Of a stretch of DNA of 64,000 nucleotides, positions 61,362-64,000 are shown piece after piece. The first letter of the stretch is position 1, and each line of letters opens with the position of its first letter. This DNA comes from Tetmemena sp. SeJ-2015 (Eukaryota > Ciliophora > Spirotrichea > Sporadotrichida > Oxytrichidae), in NCBI GenBank assembly GCA_027382625.1, contig JAJKFJ010022734.1, forward strand, positions 158,490 through 222,489, in the 5' to 3' direction. The position numbers were made by a program, and so were the translations under genes. Under the pieces are notes generated by a model that ran no database searches, was not told the DNA's origin, and worked only from the letters and a program-made list of their open reading frames with translations.

Positions 61362-61389
61362 GGGAAGGGAAGGGAAGGGAAGGGAAGGA
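61362..61389. repeat. (GGGAA)n simple repeat
   Basis: About five and a half tandem GGGAA units ending in GGAA. Confidence 0.9.
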
Positions 61390-63769
61390 AATGAAAGATG
61401 ATAAAATAATGAGTAGGTGAAATGCACAAGTGATTTAAATTTTGCTAACAGATGATCATAAATTAATTAATTAATTACAAATGAAATTAAAAATAAATGG
61501 GTTTTGAAAGAGGTGGCTATTCACGAACCCGCAGCTCATCATTATATTTGATATATTAAGACTCTCAATAATCGAGAAAACTAATTGCAAAATGATTTGC
61601 TTCAGTTTTAGCTTAGGTAAGTTAAAATATGATGGTAGGATGATAACTTTTCTTTTTATAGAATATTCACTCAATAAACTGAAAGCAAAGTGTAATGCAC
61701 AAATTTTAAATTGTTAGAAGAAATAAGATAAATTAGGCAAAGACTCAAAAGATAGGAGATGTCATAAAGAACAGTGCAAAATCATGGCAGTTTATTCCTT
61801 TCTGTGTTAACAATTATATTTTAAACATAAATTACACAATCATCTATTCTTATTATTTCTATAATAACTTTAAAATTATTAGCATTTTAAAATAATTTAA
61901 ACATTATATTTTTAAGATACCAATAATAGCATTTAATATTCAAATTTTATATTAATATTTAAATAATTTAAGAAGTATAAGATAATAAAATAATTTATTT
62001 GCATTTATTTCCTATAATTTAAATTTCTTAAATGAAGTTCATTCGTATAAATATGCGATTCTTATAGAAATTATTAAAAACTACCAAAACCCCAGAATAT
62101 AATAAGAAAGTGAGAATAAGTTGTGTATAATTAAGATCTATATTAACACATATAATCATCCTAACATGTCTTCTAAGAAGGAACTTGACGTCTGTATCAT
62201 ATTCTCTGAATTTTATACCAGCTTCCTCTATCTGAGATAATTTAGTGTTAGCTTTCATCGGTTGCTTGAATAAAGGCGTTGGATTTTAACCTCGTTAAAA
62301 CAAATCAATAAATTATCCAAGATCAATCTAAAAATCTGGCCTCAAATCAAAGTCCATTATTTAATATCTTTAAAAAATGTCTTTACCTCGATTTTCCGTT
62401 CTTATTCGTCATATGCATTTTTTATTTAACATATCAAAGACTCAAATTAATTTAATTAATGAAACGATCACGAAATTTGAATGAATTTATATGAAATTAA
62501 GGTGCTAAATAAATTTATTTTTTAGATTTTCTAGACTTGAAATTTTGGGGTGATTCATGCCAAATTTTATTTCTCTTCTTTAATTTAATTTAATTTAATT
62601 TGTTAGGAATTAAGAACCCCTAACGGGCATATAATACTTAATCGATTTAAAGTAATTCACAGGCGTAACTCCTTGATCAGTTGTGCCACGTCACCGCGAA
62701 AGCCCAACGTCCTCTTCTTTAATATTTTTCTTAAATTATGTCTTAAATGAGTTAGGTTATGTTTTAGGTTCTGCCATAACATTTGAATCCTTAGATACAT
62801 AGTCAGTATCTTCCACTTCAGTTATCATCAAATAAATTTGAAACATAGTTTAAAATTGGTAAAAAGAGATTACCAAATAAATCAATCAATTCTAAAAATT
62901 AATTTATAAGTAATAAACATGAATTGTTCCTATTTCAGACTCTTAGCAAATTATCGACAGTTATTAAAGTTGACATTTAAGTTGATAGGATAAAAATGAA
63001 TTTTATAATGCAAAAATACAAATGAATAGAAGTTGCCCAGTTAAATTTCTTAGTAGTTGATTAGTGATGCGTTTGTTGACAGAAGTGGGGTTTCTCTTCA
63101 AATATAGCGAGAATTTAATTTAAACTGATTTAATTTAAAGAATGGCAATTTGAGAAATATTCACTATATATTCATTGATCCCAAATATGATAGATTCAAT
63201 GGTATTTCAGGTGATGGCTTAAAATTTGTATAGAAGAGCATTTATAGTAAGAAGAACCCTCAAATATAATATACGCATTCCATAGAGCACCAAACAGTAA
63301 GGCCTTATATTTAATCCTTTCTTGAAAGATAACTACTTACAAGTTCATTGACTTTCTGGGCCTTAATTATTCTAGGAAAGGAGACACTAATCTAGACCTA
63401 GCATATCCAACTTGCAGAGAAATGCTGCCCTTTCACAGCTTTCGAACTTGATCACCTAAAAAGTTCAAGCTGACTAAAGTTCACATTCCTAGACTAGATA
63501 GTTTTCAAAAGAATTATTGCGAGCAAGAACAAAGCAGTGAACTGCAAATTTTCACGTCTAAGTCTTCTCTGAGTATCTTTAAATTACGTAATCAAGTGAA
63601 ATACAAATTATATAAAAGCTACTCTCTTATAGAAGTCTTTATTTCATCATCTTTTATATCTGTTTCTTTTATTTTTCTTCTTATAGTTGGTTTATATGAT
63701 TAATGAGAAGAATGAATAATTGAATTCAAGATGGCTGACTTACCTATTTCTGATCGGTTCGAGGTCCTC

Positions 63770-63794
63770 AAAAAGCTACCTTTGGTAAAAGGCC

Positions 63795-63835
<41 letters not shown>

Positions 63836-63856
63836 ATTTACCACAGGTAGCTTTTT
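63770..63856. repeat. (TAG)n microsatellite between a 20-bp inverted repeat
   Basis: TAG repeated about 13.7 times (63795-63835). The flanks AAAAAGCTACCTTTGGTAAA (63770-63789) and TTTACCACAGGTAGCTTTTT (63837-63856) are inverted repeats with one mismatch in 20, so the microsatellite forms the loop of a cruciform-capable hairpin. Confidence 0.9.
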
Positions 63857-63936
63857 CGCGATTAAACCTCTGATTGATTAAAGCGATTTGATTGGCTGGA
63901 GGCTTAATAGTTTTAATTTAATTAATCACAGCCACT

Positions 63937-64000
63937 ATGGCCACCCCCGAGCCGAAGCACTCCAGTCTCCCTGGCCTCATGGTTACCCCAGCGGAATGTG
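63937..64000 (+). CDS. 5' start of a gene running off the right edge
   Basis: ATG 63937 reads MATPEPKHSSLPGLMVTPAE and on. An abrupt change from about 20 to about 60 percent G+C at the ATG suggests the beginning of a macronuclear-destined coding segment. Too short to identify. Confidence 0.4.
   Translation, partial: MATPEPKHSSLPGLMVTPAEC

Larger units (their letters stand above)
60720..63936. other. AT-rich germline DNA without recognised genes
   Basis: Holds the GGGAA repeat (61362), a sequence with A-box and B-box-like pieces near 62620-62705 (minus), and the TAG microsatellite. An open frame at 63471-63700 (+) ending in a hydrophobic tail is not long enough to be significant when only TGA is a stop. 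Confidence 0.45.

Noticed and set aside
62620..62705. tRNA gene on the minus strand
   Set aside because: It has A-box-like TGGCACAACTGATCAAGG and a T-arm-like AGGGGTTCTTAATTCCT, but no acceptor pairing and the wrong spacing.
63471..63700. Short membrane protein ORF
   Set aside because: With TGA as the only stop, open frames of this length are expected by chance in AT-rich DNA, and no family resemblance was seen.

Overview
This window looks like germline (micronuclear) DNA of a hypotrich ciliate, close to Oxytricha, Stylonychia or Tetmemena. Three observations support this. First, long conserved proteins read through in-frame TAA and TAG where Gln is expected, and every gene end I could fix is TGA. 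Second, conserved coding regions are cut by short AT-rich segments bounded by 2-8 bp direct repeats; deleting one repeat plus the segment restores the protein. These are internal eliminated sequences (IESs) with pointers. Third, a dynein heavy-chain gene is in pieces, out of order and partly inverted, and a TBE-like transposon sits inside another gene. No C4A4/G4T4 telomeric tract is present, so this is not a somatic nanochromosome. The exact species is inference.

Layout. 0.6-6.2 kb (+): hybrid histidine kinase A, interrupted by large IESs, one holding a MITE and one made of a dispersed inverted-repeat element. 7.3-11.7 kb (+): paralogous hybrid kinase B. 11.8-27.3 kb: scrambled axonemal dynein heavy chain. 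AAA1 to early AAA3 is on + (11.8-14.4), late AAA3 to the stalk on - (16.5-14.4), tail and first half of the linker on - (20.5-16.6), AAA5 end to C-terminus on - (27.3-24.2). A complete unrelated gene (20.6-23.6, -) lies between the last two blocks. The second half of the linker and the stalk/AAA5 part were not found here. 27.35-28.1 kb (-): C-terminal half of an MBOAT/DGAT1-like acyltransferase. 28.2-29.9 (-): Glu-rich coiled-coil tail-anchored protein. 30.3-30.6 (+): small TIM-like chaperone. 30.6-33.95 (-): NVL/Rix7-type double AAA ATPase. 34.1-35.5 (-): unknown basic protein. 35.8-39.6 (-): coiled-coil and kelch-like protein. 40.4-50.1 (+): third hybrid kinase C, split by a decayed TBE-like transposon (about 44.0-47.95).

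50.1-64 kb is AT-rich germline DNA with few coding islands. These include widely separated pieces of what looks like one ciliate-type transmembrane protein gene (-), two more copies of the kinase-A element, a GC-rich block, a tRNA-like sequence, simple repeats, and the 5' start of a gene running off the right edge. Several ORFs differ from the expected frame by a single base, which may be sequencing error or unresolved small IESs.

Functionally the three kinases form one sensor family (membrane helices, PAS-like region, HisKA/HATPase, receiver). Dynein is axonemal, NVL acts in ribosome assembly and small TIM in mitochondrial import. No operon logic applies. What ties the window together is developmental DNA elimination and unscrambling.
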